Positions 63,669 through 64,000 of a stretch of 64,000 nt of DNA are shown here, piece by piece (position 1 is the stretch's first letter; each line of letters begins with the position of its first letter). Source of the DNA: Desulfocapsa sp050291935 (GTDB lineage: Bacteria; Desulfobacterota; Desulfobulbia; Desulfobulbales; Desulfocapsaceae). The stretch covers positions 29,586 through 93,585 of the forward strand of contig JBNKKR010000010.1 of NCBI GenBank assembly GCA_050291935.1, read 5' to 3'. The notes beneath the pieces were generated by a model. The model ran no database searches and was not told the origin of the DNA. It saw only the letters and a list, made by a program, of their open reading frames with translations. Position numbers and translations under genes: made by a program.

Positions 63669-64000
63669 TTATTCCAACCTTGGAAAATCACTTACCAAGG
63701 AGATCATGTATAGAATAATGGCTTGATCTGCAAACAACAACCCCCAGACAAACAGAGTCTGTTTCCTTTCAATTACTTTCCTTACCCCTCTACCTTGTAG
63801 AAGAGAGCAAACGGTTGACCCAGCAACTTCTGAATACGAATTGAGGGAAGTGATAAAAATCTGTCTTCTGTTCGGGGTGAGTATTCCAAACGTACTCCAC
63901 TCATTTGAGAAAACGTAACTTTGTGGAATCAGCGGAATAAAAACCAGCCAAAAGCACCGTTTGAAACCCAGCCACTCCCAACGTAAGGCATAGCTCTGCA
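63669..64000 (-). other. Open frame entering from the right edge, uncertain
   Basis: A minus-strand frame is open from the window edge to TAA at 63669-63671, about 110 codons. I recognise no family; a hydrophobic part (CFWLVFIPLIPQS) and a serine-rich part are visible. It may be chance or the 3' end of a gene beyond the window. Otherwise 63.46-64 kb shows nothing clear. Confidence 0.2.

Noticed and set aside
1..64000. CRISPR arrays, rRNA or prophage modules
   Set aside because: No regularly spaced repeats, no rRNA-like stretches and no phage structural or integrase genes were seen.

Overview
The window looks like chromosome from an anaerobic Gram-negative sulfur-cycle bacterium of the Desulfobacterota, most likely near the Desulfobulbales. 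Grounds: a HesB/IscA-like selenoprotein read through UGA with a bacterial SECIS hairpin, a full outer-membrane toolkit (TamA/TamB, LolA, Pal, Skp, Der), futalosine-route menaquinone genes, a rubredoxin-first rubrerythrin, an AmrS radical SAM enzyme, and RemA plus RNase Y in a Gram-negative setting. The species call is inference; no rRNA or tRNA gene was seen.

Layout. 1-9.5 kb: end of a probable flagellar hook/basal-body gene, an endonuclease III-like glycosylase, phosphofructokinase, the selenoprotein, tamA-tamB, der and a lipoprotein. 9.5-22 kb: two accessory-looking genes, amrS, the leucyltransferase bpt, gdhA, a large REC-REC-PEP/pyruvate-binding protein, the unit mqnB-mqnD-mobA, queA, a K+ channel/RCK protein and an FmdB protein. 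22.4-26.3 kb: murI-lolA-B12 radical SAM-membrane protein, overlapping or abutting. 26.3-28.5 kb: a small accessory pocket with a broken MNT/HEPN toxin-antitoxin pair, an intact HigBA module and a PilZ protein. 28.9-35.8 kb: an S1-domain protein, then the minus-strand run DUF3786-rfaE1-yicC-remA-gmk-rlmB, and skp and pal. 35.9-45.7 kb: glucan phosphorylase, an uncharacterised protein plus radical SAM pair, a Fur-family regulator, tyrS, rny, 6S RNA, zapA, a coiled-coil partner and a Nudix hydrolase. 45.8-54.1 kb: mltD, moaE, an HDOD protein, a hybrid histidine kinase, a BrkB-type membrane protein, rubrerythrin and a nitroreductase. 54.5-63.4 kb: an accessory zone in which all genes lie on the minus strand (MazEF, several orphans, Ada, a PLP lyase, GNAT, tautomerase with MarR regulator, VapBC), with a group II intron scar. 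63.4-64 kb: no confident gene.

How parts work together: many core genes are translationally coupled (tamA/tamB, mqnB/mqnD, murI/lolA/radical SAM, DUF3786/rfaE1, remA/gmk/rlmB). The zapB-like/zapA/6S RNA/rny order is a conserved type of neighbourhood. The most unusual items are the selenoprotein, a palindromic repeat with one copy inside tamB, a RiPP-type B12 radical SAM enzyme coupled to lolA without a visible precursor, the REC-REC-PPDK_N protein, two toxin-antitoxin promoters sharing one architecture, and a UGA stop lying exactly where the fourth iron-sulfur cysteine of the glycosylase would be.
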